A stretch of DNA of 64,000 bases from Sandaracinaceae bacterium (GTDB lineage: Bacteria > Myxococcota_A > Polyangia > Polyangiales > Sandaracinaceae), in contig JAVJQK010000082.1 of the NCBI GenBank assembly GCA_040218145.1, positions 1 to 64,000 on the forward strand. Reading direction: 5' to 3'. The notes beneath the pieces were generated by a model, which searched no databases, had not been told where the DNA came from, and saw only the letters and a program-made list of their open reading frames with translations. A program made the position numbers and the translations under genes. This document shows positions 40,646 to 50,314 of the stretch, in pieces (position 1 is the first letter of the stretch; the number at the start of each line of letters is the position of its first letter).

Positions 40646-42247
40646 ATGGACGAGGGGATGGACGAAGCGAAACGATCGCCCGTCGACCGCGAGGGGAACG
40701 CACCCGGAACGGTCCCGCCGCTGACTCCGTCCACGGAGGAGGTCGGGGGCTGGGTCCATGATCTGAAGGCCGGCGCCACCTACTGGTCGACCACGCTGCA
40801 CGAGCTGCTCGGGCTCGAGCCGGGGGAGACCTCCATCGAGCGAATCTTGCAGGTCGTGCCCGAGCCCGAGCGCGAGCGGGTGAGGCAGCACATGCTCGGC
40901 GAGGGGGGAGTGCGGCGCACGCTCACGCGACGGACCCTCGGGCACCGGATCAAGCCTCCCGGCGGGCGCGTCAGGGTCGTCCAGCACACGGTCAGCTTCG
41001 ACGTCGGGGCGCAGAAGATCGAAGGGTCGCTGCACGATGTCACGGCGCGCGTCGAGATGGAGCAGGCGATGGCGCTCCTGGCCGAGATGCCTTCGACCGG
41101 TCGACATGGAGGCTTCTACGAGGCGTGCGCGCGTCACCTCGCCCGCCTCTACGACGTCCAGTACGCGTTCGTCGCCGTGCTGAGCGCGGACCGTCGCACC
41201 GCGCGGACCGTCGCGGTCTGGGGCGGGGACCGCCACCTCGAGAACTTCGAGTACGAGCTCCGAGGGACGCCCTGCGAGGACATCCTCTCGCTGCGGAAAG
41301 AGCTCATCCCCTGCGACGTGGCGCGTCTCTATCCTCGGGACGAGATGCTGGTGGCCATGGGTGTGGAGAGCTACTTCGGCGCGCCTCTCTACGACTCGAA
41401 CCGCACGACCATCGGGCTCGTCTCCGTCATGGACGTCCGCCCGCTGGAGGTCTCCGCGTGGACCGCGCCCGTGCTGGGCGTGTTCGCGACGCGCGTCGCC
41501 GTGGAGCTCGTCCGCGAGCGCGAGGAGCGGGAGGCCCGCGAGAGGTCCGCCGCCATGGCCGAGGAGCTCGAGCACGCGCGGCGGCTGGAGTCGATCGGGC
41601 GCCTGGCGGGCGGCGTCGCGCACGACTTCAACAACCTCCTCACGATCATCATGGGGAACGCGGAGATGCTGAGGGACGGCCCGAGCTCCGCCGAGGAGGA
41701 GCGGGCGCTGCTCGAAGAGGTGCTGCACGCGGGTCAGAACGCGCGTGCCCTCACCGAGCGCCTCCTGGCGTGCGGTCGGAAGGAGCTGGTGGAGGCGCAG
41801 ATCGTGGACCTCGACGAGGTCCTGGAGGGGCAGCGGCACGTGCTCCAGCGTCTGCTCGGTCCGGACGTCACGCTGCGCACGACCTCCTCCGGGGGGGCGG
41901 CGCGCTCCGCGTTGGAGCCGGGGCAGGCCGAGCAGATCCTGCTCAACCTGGCCGTCAACGCGCGTGACGCGATGCCCGACGGAGGGGCGTTCTCGATCGA
42001 GATCCGGGTCCGGGCCGAAGCGGGGCAGGTCGAGCTGACCTTCATCGACACGGGGACGGGCATGACCGCCGAGACGCGCTCGAAGATGTTCGAGCCCTTC
42101 TTCACCACGAAGGCGGACGGAGAGGGCACGGGCCTCGGGTTGGCCACCGTCTACGGCATCGTGCACTCCGCCGGCGGGACGATCGGGGTGGAGAGCCAGC
42201 TCGGGCACGGCACGACGCTCCGGGTGGTCCTGCCGCTGGCCGGCTGA
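40646..42247 (+). CDS. PAS/GAF hybrid-less sensor histidine kinase
   Basis: This 533-residue soluble kinase has a PAS-like domain (about 30-135, GWVHDLKAGATYWSTTLHELLG), a GAF domain (about 150-295, FVAVLSADRRTARTVAVWGG, SYFGAPLYDSNRTTIGLVSVMD), and a coiled linker. A HisKA box follows, GRLAGGVAHDFNNLL with phosphoacceptor His326, then the HATPase_c domain (ILLNLAVNARDAMPDGG, DTGTGMTAETRSKMFEPFFTTK, GTGLGLATVYGIV). No membrane segments and no receiver domain. No response regulator is adjacent. The ATG at 40646 was preferred to an upstream GTG at 40601, which lies in the inter-gene region. Confidence 0.9.
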   Translation: MDEGMDEAKRSPVDREGNAPGTVPPLTPSTEEVGGWVHDLKAGATYWSTTLHELLGLEPGETSIERILQVVPEPERERVRQHMLGEGGVRRTLTRRTLGHRIKPPGGRVRVVQHTVSFDVGAQKIEGSLHDVTARVEMEQAMALLAEMPSTGRHGGFYEACARHLARLYDVQYAFVAVLSADRRTARTVAVWGGDRHLENFEYELRGTPCEDILSLRKELIPCDVARLYPRDEMLVAMGVESYFGAPLYDSNRTTIGLVSVMDVRPLEVSAWTAPVLGVFATRVAVELVREREEREARERSAAMAEELEHARRLESIGRLAGGVAHDFNNLLTIIMGNAEMLRDGPSSAEEERALLEEVLHAGQNARALTERLLACGRKELVEAQIVDLDEVLEGQRHVLQRLLGPDVTLRTTSSGGAARSALEPGQAEQILLNLAVNARDAMPDGGAFSIEIRVRAEAGQVELTFIDTGTGMTAETRSKMFEPFFTTKADGEGTGLGLATVYGIVHSAGGTIGVESQLGHGTTLRVVLPLAG

Positions 42248-42249
42248 GC

Positions 42250-43248
42250 CTATCCCGTTTGCTCTCCGCTGGGCGAGCGCATCGTGCCTGCGGTCGGCGT
42301 GTGGGAGGCGGGCTGCTCGATGTCGTCCGGGATCCGCTGCGCCTCGATGAAGATGCGGCGGACGCGCGCGTCGCAGCTTCGGATGTCGGCTTCGATCTCG
42401 TCGACCGCGAGCGCCAGCTGGTCCGCGCTGAGCTCGCGCCGGAAGGTGACGTCCAGCGCGACGAGGATGCGCTCCGGGCCGAAGTGCAGGGTGAAGGGCC
42501 GGCCCGCCTCCACCACGTCGTCGCGGCGCGAGGTCACGCCCTCGATGGCCTCGATGACCTCGGGGTCGGTCGACTCACCGACCAGGAGGCGGCGGGACTG
42601 CGCGACGAGATACAAGGCGGCCGCGCCGAGGATGAGGCCGATGAGGACGGACGCGATCGCGTCGGGGTAGGGCGAGCCCGTCAGCTGACTGAGCCCGAGG
42701 CCCGCGGCCGCGATGAGCACGCCCGCGAGCGCCGCGGTGTCCTCACCCACCACGATGAAGCGGCTGGGGTCCTTGCTCCGGAAGAGCTTCTGGAGGAAGC
42801 CGTCGCCGGTCTCCTCGCGCTCGACCGCGCGCACGGCGATGAGCCAGCTGCTGCCCTCGGCGACGAGCGCGACGCCGAGCACGACGTAGCTCCAGAGGTA
42901 GCTCTCGGGGACCTCGCCGCGCCCGGAGAGGAGGCGCGAGAGGCCCTCATAGATCGACACCCCGCCGCCGATGCCGAAGAGCAGGACGGCGTAGATCAAG
43001 GCCCAGAAGTAGACCTCCTTGCCGTAGCCGAAGGGGTGCTCCTCGTCGGCCGGCTTCTTCGAGCGCCGGACGCCGAAGAGGATGATGCCCTGGTTCGCGG
43101 TGTCGACCGCGGAGTGCACCCCCTCGGCGAACATGGCCGCGCTGCCCGAGAACGCCGCGGCCACGAACTTCGCCACCATGATGACCAGGTTCGCCGCCAT
43201 CGCCGCCAGGACGGTGACGGGATGACTCTCGCGTTCTCCTTCGCTCAT
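42250..43248 (-). CDS. Cation diffusion facilitator (CDF) transporter
   Basis: This 332-residue inner-membrane divalent-metal/proton antiporter-like protein has six membrane helices. Helix 2 contains HSAVD (His45, Asp49), the metal site of CDF proteins. It is followed by RRSKKPADEEHPFGYGKEVYFWAL, a loop typical of the family. Helix 5 has GEDTAALAG. The C-terminal cytoplasmic domain (about 225-305) has the ferredoxin-like pattern (LVALDVTFRRELSADQLALAVDEIE). The metal (zinc, iron or manganese) cannot be assigned. It abuts the histidine kinase gene with 2 bp between stops. Confidence 0.93.
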   Translation of the reverse strand: MSEGERESHPVTVLAAMAANLVIMVAKFVAAAFSGSAAMFAEGVHSAVDTANQGIILFGVRRSKKPADEEHPFGYGKEVYFWALIYAVLLFGIGGGVSIYEGLSRLLSGRGEVPESYLWSYVVLGVALVAEGSSWLIAVRAVEREETGDGFLQKLFRSKDPSRFIVVGEDTAALAGVLIAAAGLGLSQLTGSPYPDAIASVLIGLILGAAALYLVAQSRRLLVGESTDPEVIEAIEGVTSRRDDVVEAGRPFTLHFGPERILVALDVTFRRELSADQLALAVDEIEADIRSCDARVRRIFIEAQRIPDDIEQPASHTPTAGTMRSPSGEQTG

Positions 43249-43260
43249 CGCTGGTCCAGG

Positions 43261-43266
43261 ACACTA
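43261..43266 (-). promoter_or_regulatory. Candidate -10 element TAGTGT
   Basis: TAGTGT on the minus strand ends 12 nt before the CDF start at 43248, within the 42-bp divergent gap to the gene at 43291. Confidence 0.35.
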
Positions 43267-43290
43267 GGCCCCGACCCCGAACTGACAGCT

Positions 43291-46200
43291 ATGCCCCCGA
43301 GCAGGGACGTGGTGCTGGAAAAGTGCGACGAGATCGGCCGTCGCGCGCGCGGTCGTGCGTCGTCGTTGACACCGGGGGTTTCGGACGGCGAACATTCGAC
43401 GCTCGCGATGTCCGCCCTCACCTCGCTGTTGGTCCGGGACGGCGTCGTCCCCGTACGCAAGATCGAGGAGGCGCTTCAGCGCCAAGTCATCTCGGGCGGG
43501 GACATGGAGACGCTCCTCCTCGAGATGAACGCCGTCCCGGAGAACACTCTGGCGGCGTACAAGGCGGCGCTGTTGGGTGCGGAGGCCGCCACGCGCGAGC
43601 AGGTGATGAGCGTGCCCCTGGAGATCCTCGGGCTCGTGCCCGCGGACGTCGCCGTGCAGCTGAGGCTCGTGCCGCTCGCGGTGGAGGGCTCGACGCTCCA
43701 CGTCGCCGTCGCCGACGCGCTGACCCCGGAGCAGGAGGAGCGGGTCGGGTTCCTGCTGGGCTACGAGCTGTCCCCGCGGGTCGTCTGCGACGTGCGGCTC
43801 GCGGCGGCCCTGTCCCTCCACTACGAGGCCGATCTGGCCCCCCGCATGGTGCGCCTGGTCGACAAGGTGCGGAGTCGGGCGAGCGGAGAGCTCCCGGCGA
43901 TCGGGAGCAAGGTCTCCGACCAACTCGCCGGTCACGAGGCGGAGATCCCGCAGAAGCGTGGAGAGCCGACGTTCCAGCGGCGCACCAAGAGCTTCGGCTC
44001 GATGATCCTCGAGCCCGCGCCTCCGGAGTCGGAGCCCCCGCCCGAGCCGGCCCCCGAGGAGCGCGGTCGCGATCAGGACGACGGCTCGGTGACCTCGACG
44101 CTGCGGCACGAGCCGCCGTCGAGCCTGAAGCGCATCCGCGGACCGATGACGCTGGCCGCCGGGGAGCGGCGCCTGAAGCAGGCCGCCGATCGTGACCAGA
44201 TCCTCGAGGTCCTCTTCGGCTTCGCGCAGCAGTTCTTCGACTACACGGCGCTCTTCGTGGTGCACGACGAGCAGGCGGACGGGCGCGCCGCCTACGGGCC
44301 GGGCGCGCCGACGGCCGAGGTGCAGGCGCTGAGCTTCCCGCTCGACCGGCCCAGCATCTTCTCCGAGGCCCGACGGACCCTCGCGCCCCAGGTGCGGCGC
44401 CTCGATCAGTCCGAGGGCGATCGCGACATCGCCCTGGGGCTCCGTCGCCCGCAGGCGCCCCACTGCTTCGTCATGCCGGTGGCGATCCGCCAGCGCGTGG
44501 TCGTCTTGCTCTACGGCGATCGCGACGGAGAGACGTTCGACATCGGCGCGGCGATGGACCTCGTGCGCTTCGGTCCACGCGTGGTCGAGGCGTTCGAGCA
44601 GCTCATCCTGCGCAACAAGCGCGGCTACCGGCCCGCGCAGACCGAGGCGCCGTCGCCCCCCCGCGAGAACCGGAACCGCGTCGAGCTCAAGGAGGCGGCG
44701 CGCAGCGTCGCCCAGACCGCCGGCACCGCGCGCCCGGCCACCGAGGCGCGCAAGACCCGGGCGCGGACGTCGTGGCACCCGGGGAGGAAGAGCTCGCCGG
44801 GCTTCGCGCCCCCCGCGGCCACGAGCTCGCACGACAGCTGGGACGCGGTCGCGCGTGCGCCACAGCCGGCGCCCCCCATCGGCAAGAAGGCCCCCACGCC
44901 GCCGCCCGGCGCCCTCGTGGACCCGGGGTCGGAGCGTGAGGCCTCGGCTCCGCCGGAGCCGAGAAGCCGGGAGCGCAAGCCGCTGCTCATCGACGCGGCC
45001 CCCTCCACCGTGCTCGGCATCCCTCGCGCCGCGCCGCCGCCCCCGCCGTCGGCGGAGCTCGACCTGGCCGGGACCGCGCTCGCCGGGCTCGCCGATGACG
45101 AGGAGCCCGAGCTGTCGTTCGAGACCGGCGACGAGGACGAGCCCGACGTCGTGATCGACATGAACGACGACGACGACGTCGACTACGACGACGACCAGTT
45201 CGAGGCGGACGACGAGGACTGGGGGGAGGATCCGAACGAGCCGGACGCCGCTCCCGCCTCCTCTCGGGAGCGGAGCGCCGGGACCTACCAGGTGCGCGAC
45301 GCGCCCGTCGACGTCGTCCGCACGGAGCGAAGCTCCGATCGCCCCCGTCCTCGCTCCGTGCGCCCGCCGAAGGATCCGCGCCGGGACGACGACGACGACG
45401 ACCCACGACCCGAGGTCGTCCGGGTCCCCGACAACATCCGCTCGGAGCCCCCGCGCGGGCTCGACGCCGAGACGCGCTCGGTGATCGTCGACATGGGCGA
45501 GCAGGTCCACGCGCAGGTGGCCGACCTCGCCCAGGCCGAGGACAGGCGGAGCTGGGACGGGCTGGTCGACGGCCTCCTCGCCCTCGGCGACGCGGCGCTC
45601 CCGGTGCTGGTCCAGGCGTTCCCCGGGAAGCTGGCGTGGACGCGCCGCAAGGGCGGCAAGCTGCCCGCGGGGCGTGACCTGTCCCCGGTCGCCCGCGCGC
45701 TCGTCGCCTTCGGAGAGAGGGCCGCCTCCTACACCGCGTCGCTCCTCGGCTCCGCGCATCCCGACGTGCGCTTCTACGCGATCCTGATGGCGGCCGAGCT
45801 GGTGCACCCCGACCTCACCGACGCGGTGGCCGAGCGCATCCACGACGAAGACGAGGGCGTGCGCCGGCTCGCGGTGCAGCTCTTGCCTCGCTTCGCGTCG
45901 TTCCGCGGCTTCGACGAGGTGCGCACGGTCGTGCGCCGGACGGCGCGGCTGCGCGGAAAGGACCCCTCACGTCGCCTTCAGGCGATCGACGCCGTGGCCG
46001 CGCTCCACGACGTCGAGATGATCCCGAAGCTCATCGAGCACCTCAAGGACCACGACGACGACCTCGTCGAGCACGCCCACCGCGCGCTGGTGGCGATCAC
46101 CGGCAACGACGTCGGCGCGACCCACCGCAAGTGGTCCTCGTGGTGGGAGAAGAACCGCGCCCGGCACCGCATCGAGTGGCTCATCGACGGGCTCGGGCAC

Positions 46201-46359
46201 ACGGACGAGAAGGTGCGCCGCCACGCGGGCGAGGAGCTCCAGCGCGCGACGCAGCAGTACTACGGCTACCACCCCGGCAGCCCCAAGCGAGACCGCGATC
46301 TGGTGGCCAAGCGCTACCGGCAGTGGTGGGACCGCGAAGGCCAGCGCCGCTTCGCGTAG
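43291..46359 (+). CDS. GspE/PilB N-terminal-domain protein fused to GAF-like and HEAT-repeat regions
   Basis: This 1022-residue soluble protein has no secretion ATPase core. Residues about 40-190 resemble the MshEN/GspE N-terminal domain: ALTSLLVRDGVVPVRKIEEAL, SVPLEILGLVPADVAVQLRLVPLAVEGSTLHVAVADALTPE. This domain binds cyclic di-GMP in some proteins. Residues 290-450 look GAF-like. Residues 450-720 are disordered and include an acidic tract (DMNDDDDVDYDDDQFEADDEDW). Residues 745-1022 are HEAT-type helical repeats (AALPVLVQAF, DVRFYAILMAAELV, GVRRLAVQLLPRF, DDDLVEHAHRALVAI). The start is the ATG at 43291, because the long upstream frame only shadows the CDF gene. Signal integration or scaffolding is inferred. 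Confidence 0.85.
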   Translation: MPPSRDVVLEKCDEIGRRARGRASSLTPGVSDGEHSTLAMSALTSLLVRDGVVPVRKIEEALQRQVISGGDMETLLLEMNAVPENTLAAYKAALLGAEAATREQVMSVPLEILGLVPADVAVQLRLVPLAVEGSTLHVAVADALTPEQEERVGFLLGYELSPRVVCDVRLAAALSLHYEADLAPRMVRLVDKVRSRASGELPAIGSKVSDQLAGHEAEIPQKRGEPTFQRRTKSFGSMILEPAPPESEPPPEPAPEERGRDQDDGSVTSTLRHEPPSSLKRIRGPMTLAAGERRLKQAADRDQILEVLFGFAQQFFDYTALFVVHDEQADGRAAYGPGAPTAEVQALSFPLDRPSIFSEARRTLAPQVRRLDQSEGDRDIALGLRRPQAPHCFVMPVAIRQRVVVLLYGDRDGETFDIGAAMDLVRFGPRVVEAFEQLILRNKRGYRPAQTEAPSPPRENRNRVELKEAARSVAQTAGTARPATEARKTRARTSWHPGRKSSPGFAPPAATSSHDSWDAVARAPQPAPPIGKKAPTPPPGALVDPGSEREASAPPEPRSRERKPLLIDAAPSTVLGIPRAAPPPPPSAELDLAGTALAGLADDEEPELSFETGDEDEPDVVIDMNDDDDVDYDDDQFEADDEDWGEDPNEPDAAPASSRERSAGTYQVRDAPVDVVRTERSSDRPRPRSVRPPKDPRRDDDDDDPRPEVVRVPDNIRSEPPRGLDAETRSVIVDMGEQVHAQVADLAQAEDRRSWDGLVDGLLALGDAALPVLVQAFPGKLAWTRRKGGKLPAGRDLSPVARALVAFGERAASYTASLLGSAHPDVRFYAILMAAELVHPDLTDAVAERIHDEDEGVRRLAVQLLPRFASFRGFDEVRTVVRRTARLRGKDPSRRLQAIDAVAALHDVEMIPKLIEHLKDHDDDLVEHAHRALVAITGNDVGATHRKWSSWWEKNRARHRIEWLIDGLGHTDEKVRRHAGEELQRATQQYYGYHPGSPKRDRDLVAKRYRQWWDREGQRRFA

Positions 46360-46373
46360 CGCACGTCGAGCAG

Positions 46374-46892
46374 CTACATCGGCTGCGGGTTCGGCTCCTC
46401 GGAGTCGATCAGCGTGTGCATGGGCTGCGGGTTGGGCTCCTCGCCGAGGACGCCGAGCTGGAGCATCGGCTGAGGGTTGGGCTCCTCTCCCTTCGTCGTC
46501 GGCCGCGTCATCGGCTGAGGGTTGGGCTCCTCTCCGTGGCGCCTCGACATCGGCTGGGGGTTGGGCTCCTCGGCGTCGCCGAGAGACGTCGGCACGGGGT
46601 CGAGGTCGCGGAAGCGAGCCAGGACGTCGACGCAGAGCACCGCTCCGGAGCGCCCGACGAGCGCTCCGAGGCCGGTCTCGCCAGCGACGGCGTGCACCCG
46701 GCCGGAGGGGAGCGACTCCCCGCACGCGTCGGCGAGACGCCACGCCCGTTCTGGCACCACGGCGGCGTCGAGGCGCACGTCGGCCTGGAGTCCTTCATCA
46801 TCGAGGGCGGCGCTGCGCCCGTCCACGTCCTCCTGTCCGACACAGCCGCCGAGGGCGGCGAGGAAGAACACGCTGATGAGAGCTCGCTTCAT
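46374..46892 (-). CDS. Small lipoprotein with five EEPNPQPM repeats
   Basis: This 172-residue protein has a lipoprotein leader ([17 protein letters not shown], Cys17). A domain of about 90 residues with two Cys ([17 protein letters not shown]) follows. The C-terminal tail contains the octapeptide EEPNPQPM five times at 13-15-residue spacing, the last copy forming the exact C-terminus. I know no family with this motif. Its ATG overlaps the stop of the sigma54-type activator as ATGA (46889-46892), so it is the third gene of a coupled kinase/activator operon and probably a surface output or sensed component of that system. Confidence 0.85.
   Translation of the reverse strand: MKRALISVFFLAALGGCVGQEDVDGRSAALDDEGLQADVRLDAAVVPERAWRLADACGESLPSGRVHAVAGETGLGALVGRSGAVLCVDVLARFRDLDPVPTSLGDAEEPNPQPMSRRHGEEPNPQPMTRPTTKGEEPNPQPMLQLGVLGEEPNPQPMHTLIDSEEPNPQPM
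46377..46571 (-). repeat. Five 24-bp coding repeats (EEPNPQPM)
   Basis: Copies lie at 46548-46571, 46509-46532, 46464-46487, 46419-46442 and 46377-46400. The encoded octapeptide is invariant. Variable spacers of five to seven residues separate the copies. DNA differs at synonymous positions, so selection on the peptide, not only recent duplication, is suggested. Confidence 0.95.
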
Positions 46893-49800
46893 GATTCCTC
46901 GTTCTTCTTCTTCTTCAGTCCGTACTCGCTCGCCAGCTGCGACAAGCGCGGTCGTTTCATGCCGAGCAGCGCCGCCGCGCGCGAGATGTTCCCGCCCGTC
47001 TCGTCGAGCGCCCGCTCGACGGCTTCGCGCTCGAGGTCCTTGCGCATCTCGTAGATCGAGCCGCGCTTCTGCAGCGCCCGATAGTAGAGGTCTTCGAGCT
47101 GGCCCACCGCTCCCGGCGACCCGCCCGATCCAGCCCGACCGAGCGTCGGCGCGTGGCGCTCGAAGTCTTCGCGAGACAGCAGCTGCTTGTGCGCCAGGAC
47201 GGCCACGGCGCGCAACACGTTCTCCAGCTCGCGCACGTTGCCGGGCCACGCGTGCTGCTCGAGGAGCTCGATGGCCGCGCGGTCGAGCGTCACCGTCGGG
47301 CCCTGCATCCGCTCGAGGAGCGCGCGCGCGATCTCCGCCACGTCGCCGGGTCGCTCGCGAAGAGGGGGCATCCGGAGGTGCAGCGCGCGGAGACGGTAGA
47401 ACAGATCCGCGCGGAACGTGCCCGCCTCCACCATCGCCTCGAGGTCCCGGTTGGTCGCCGCGACGACGCGCACGTCCACATCGATCCGCTCGGTCCCGCC
47501 CACGCGCTCGAAGCGGCGCTCCTGGAGGACCCTCAACAGCGCCGTCTGCGTGCTGGCCGACATCTCCCCGACCTCGTCGAGGAAGAGCGTGCCGCCGTCC
47601 GCCAGCTCGAAGCGCCCGCGCCGTCGGCGGTCGGCGCCGGTGAACGCGCCGCGCTCGTGGCCGAACAGCTCGGAGAGGAGCAGCGTGTCCATGAGGGCGC
47701 CGCAGTTGACGGTGATGAAGGGCCCCTCGCTGCGCGCCGAGAGGTCGTGAACGGCGGCCGCGGCGAGCTCCTTGCCGGTCCCGCTCTCGCCCGTCAGCAG
47801 GACCGTGGTGTCCGTCGGGCCCACCCGCTCGATCCACGCCCTCACGCGGCGCGCCGCGTCCGACGAGCCGACGATGCGTCTCAGCGCCGACGCGTCAGCC
47901 GGGCGCTCGACGACCCCATCCGATCTCGCGACGGCGGCACGGGTGCGCGACAGCTCGAGCATCAGCGGCAGCGTGCGGAAGCCCTCGCGCAACGACTCGG
48001 GGACCTCCATCTCGAGCTCCCTCGCGGCCTGGCTCGCGTCATCGAGGCGCAGCTCGGACTCCGCTCTGACACCCGCTCGCGCCAGCAGGCTCGCCAGGGT
48101 GGAGAGGGCGCGCAGGACCAGCATGCGGTCGCCACCCGCGCGGGCGAGAGAGAGCGCGTGGCGCGCGCAGCGGGTCGCCACGTCGGGGTCGGGGCTCAGG
48201 GTGGCCTGCACGATGGCCAGGCGGCAGCGGTTGCGGTCGGTGTCGGGAGCGAGGTCCGCGACGAGCGCGGCGGCGTCTTCGCGACGCTCTTCGCCGATCG
48301 CGCGGTCGGCCATCAGCAAGGTCGCGACCTCTTCGACGCGCTGGTAGCCGCACTCGAGCGCGAGCGCGCGGGCCTCCTCGAGCAGATCCTTCGTCTGGCG
48401 GGCGTCTCCGGCGAGCGCCGCTGCCTCCGCCTCGACCAGGAGGCGCTCTGCGCGCATCTCTGGCCGGTCGTCGTCGGCTCGGAGGCTGCTCGCGAGGTCG
48501 AGGAGCGCCCGCGCCCGTCGTCCGTCTCCGAGCACCACGTGAACCTCCGCGAGGTTCGTGGCGACGCGCACCAGCATGGCGCGATCCTCCAGCGGCTTGA
48601 GCAGCCGGACCGCCGACTGGTACGCCGCGATCGCGCGCCCATAGCGCCCGGCGAGTCGGTCGAGAACGCCCAGGTTCTCGAGCGCGATGGCGCGGTGAAA
48701 GGACGCGCCGTGCCGGTTGGCCAGCTGAACGACCCGGGTGAGCAGGCCACGCGCGTCGTCGAGGCGACCCCTCGCCATACGAATCAGCGCGAGGTTGTTG
48801 AGCGAGCGCATCCGGTAGGTCGGGCGCTCGGTGCGCGCGGCCTCGGCTTCGTTGTCGAGGAAGCAGCGCTCGGCGAAGTCCAGGTCGCCGCTGGACCACG
48901 CCGCGCGACCGCGGGTGTTGCGGGCCTCGAGCTGGGTGTCGAGACCGACGTCCTCGCTCGACAAGACCTCGTCGCTCAGCGCGATCGCGCTCGCGTAGTC
49001 GGCCCGCTCCAGCTGAACCAGCGCCAGCTCCACCGCGGCCTCGCAGCGCGCCTCGGCGTCGTCGAGCTGGCGGACCTCGCGCAGCGCCTCCGCGGCCAGG
49101 CTCAGCTTGCCGGCCGCGCGCGCCAGACGCCCCACGCGCGTGAGCGCCTTCGGATCGTCGGGGCGCAGCTCTCGCAGTCGCTCCGCCGCAGCGAGCGCCT
49201 CCCCGATCGCGCCGCGCGTCGCGTGGAGCTCGCTCGCGCGCTCCAGCAGCGCGGCCGGAGGGCTCTTCAGCCTCGCGCAGGCGTGATCCACGAGCGCGGT
49301 GGCCTCCTCCAGGCAATGTCGCTGGGCGAGCTCGGCTGACGCCCGGAGCGCCTGCTCGGCCAGCGCGGGCCCTGCCTCCATCGCCCGCAACACGTCGAGG
49401 GGGCGCGGCTGGACGGCTCGGATGACGGCGCTCGAGCGCACCTCTCGCCCGAACAGGATCCCGTCGAGGCGGTCGGGGAGCCCCTCCGAGCGCTCGAGCA
49501 GCGCGCGGATCACGCGGGGCTCGGAGAGGTAGGCTCGCAGCCCGTCGTAGTCGAGCGGGGCCACCGTGATGCGCTGACACGCGGGATGGGCCAGCAGCCG
49601 CTCCACCGCCGCCGTGCGCTTCTCGACGGGCGGCAGCGCACCGATCCACAGACTGCCGCGCGTCTCTCCGAGGTCCGCCTCGTCGAGGAGGTACTCCAGC
49701 AGCGCGCCGGTCTCGAGATCCAGCTGCTCCAGATCGTCCAGCCAGATCAGGGGCGTCTCGCGCCGGGAGAGATCGAAGGTGAGTCGCGCCACGCCTTCGA

Positions 49801-50314
49801 AGAACGCGGCGCGGCGCTCGGCGAGCGTCCGCCACGGAGGCATCGGCTTCGCGGTCGTGTGCTGATACCAGAGCGCACAGCAGCCGAACGCACATCGGAA
49901 CGCCTCGCGGGAGTCCGCGCTCCTCCCCGGAAACCTGTCGGCTCGATCCAGAAGGGCCGGGATGACCGTCTCGAGCGCGCCGAACGCCCGGCCTCCGGCG
50001 GTGCTGCCCTCGATGAGCGGCACGGGCGCGCGCTCGGCGAGGCGCTCGGCGATGCGGGGGATGCCCACGCCGTCGGGGCCGTCGAGGAAGACGAAGCGCG
50101 TGGCGCGCGAGGCGCCGCGGTGCAGCTCCAGCAGCTCGTCGATCACCGCCCCGAAGGGCTCGCCCTCCTGCGCCGCTTCCAAACGTCGCGCCGCCTCCAT
50201 GGGCGTGGGCTCTGCAATTGGGTGGCCATCGGCCGGATCGACGTCGCGGGCGTCGCCCCCGGCCGCGGGCGTAATCTGGCTGACGGTCTGGGCGTCGCGT
50301 GACTTACGGCTCAC
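46889..50314 (-). CDS. STAND/TPR-type sigma54 transcription activator
   Basis: This 1141-residue regulator has an N-terminal P-loop-like ATPase region (about 45-330, [35 protein letters not shown]) similar to MalT/STAND sensors. TPR-type repeats follow (about 340-760). A complete sigma54-interaction AAA+ domain has Walker A GESGTGKE (842-849), GAFTGA (889-894), [11 protein letters not shown] and the arginine-finger segment. A Fis-type helix-turn-helix is at the end (about 1105-1135, [24 protein letters not shown]). It should activate sigma54 promoters in response to a signal read by the N-terminus or the partner kinase. The GTG start overlaps the kinase stop (GTGA, 50311-50314). Confidence 0.93.
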   Translation of the reverse strand: MSRKSRDAQTVSQITPAAGGDARDVDPADGHPIAEPTPMEAARRLEAAQEGEPFGAVIDELLELHRGASRATRFVFLDGPDGVGIPRIAERLAERAPVPLIEGSTAGGRAFGALETVIPALLDRADRFPGRSADSREAFRCAFGCCALWYQHTTAKPMPPWRTLAERRAAFFEGVARLTFDLSRRETPLIWLDDLEQLDLETGALLEYLLDEADLGETRGSLWIGALPPVEKRTAAVERLLAHPACQRITVAPLDYDGLRAYLSEPRVIRALLERSEGLPDRLDGILFGREVRSSAVIRAVQPRPLDVLRAMEAGPALAEQALRASAELAQRHCLEEATALVDHACARLKSPPAALLERASELHATRGAIGEALAAAERLRELRPDDPKALTRVGRLARAAGKLSLAAEALREVRQLDDAEARCEAAVELALVQLERADYASAIALSDEVLSSEDVGLDTQLEARNTRGRAAWSSGDLDFAERCFLDNEAEAARTERPTYRMRSLNNLALIRMARGRLDDARGLLTRVVQLANRHGASFHRAIALENLGVLDRLAGRYGRAIAAYQSAVRLLKPLEDRAMLVRVATNLAEVHVVLGDGRRARALLDLASSLRADDDRPEMRAERLLVEAEAAALAGDARQTKDLLEEARALALECGYQRVEEVATLLMADRAIGEERREDAAALVADLAPDTDRNRCRLAIVQATLSPDPDVATRCARHALSLARAGGDRMLVLRALSTLASLLARAGVRAESELRLDDASQAARELEMEVPESLREGFRTLPLMLELSRTRAAVARSDGVVERPADASALRRIVGSSDAARRVRAWIERVGPTDTTVLLTGESGTGKELAAAAVHDLSARSEGPFITVNCGALMDTLLLSELFGHERGAFTGADRRRRGRFELADGGTLFLDEVGEMSASTQTALLRVLQERRFERVGGTERIDVDVRVVAATNRDLEAMVEAGTFRADLFYRLRALHLRMPPLRERPGDVAEIARALLERMQGPTVTLDRAAIELLEQHAWPGNVRELENVLRAVAVLAHKQLLSREDFERHAPTLGRAGSGGSPGAVGQLEDLYYRALQKRGSIYEMRKDLEREAVERALDETGGNISRAAALLGMKRPRLSQLASEYGLKKKKNEES

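Noticed and set aside
42259-43290. Plus-strand extension upstream of the GspE-N/HEAT gene
   Set aside because: It mirrors the CDF transporter gene, which has clear family motifs. The real start is the ATG at 43291.
46377-46571. EEPNPQPM repeats considered as RiPP core peptides
   Set aside because: The gene has a lipoprotein leader and no modifying enzyme nearby, and the repeats lack Cys/Ser/Thr typical of modified cores. Kept only as a secondary possibility.
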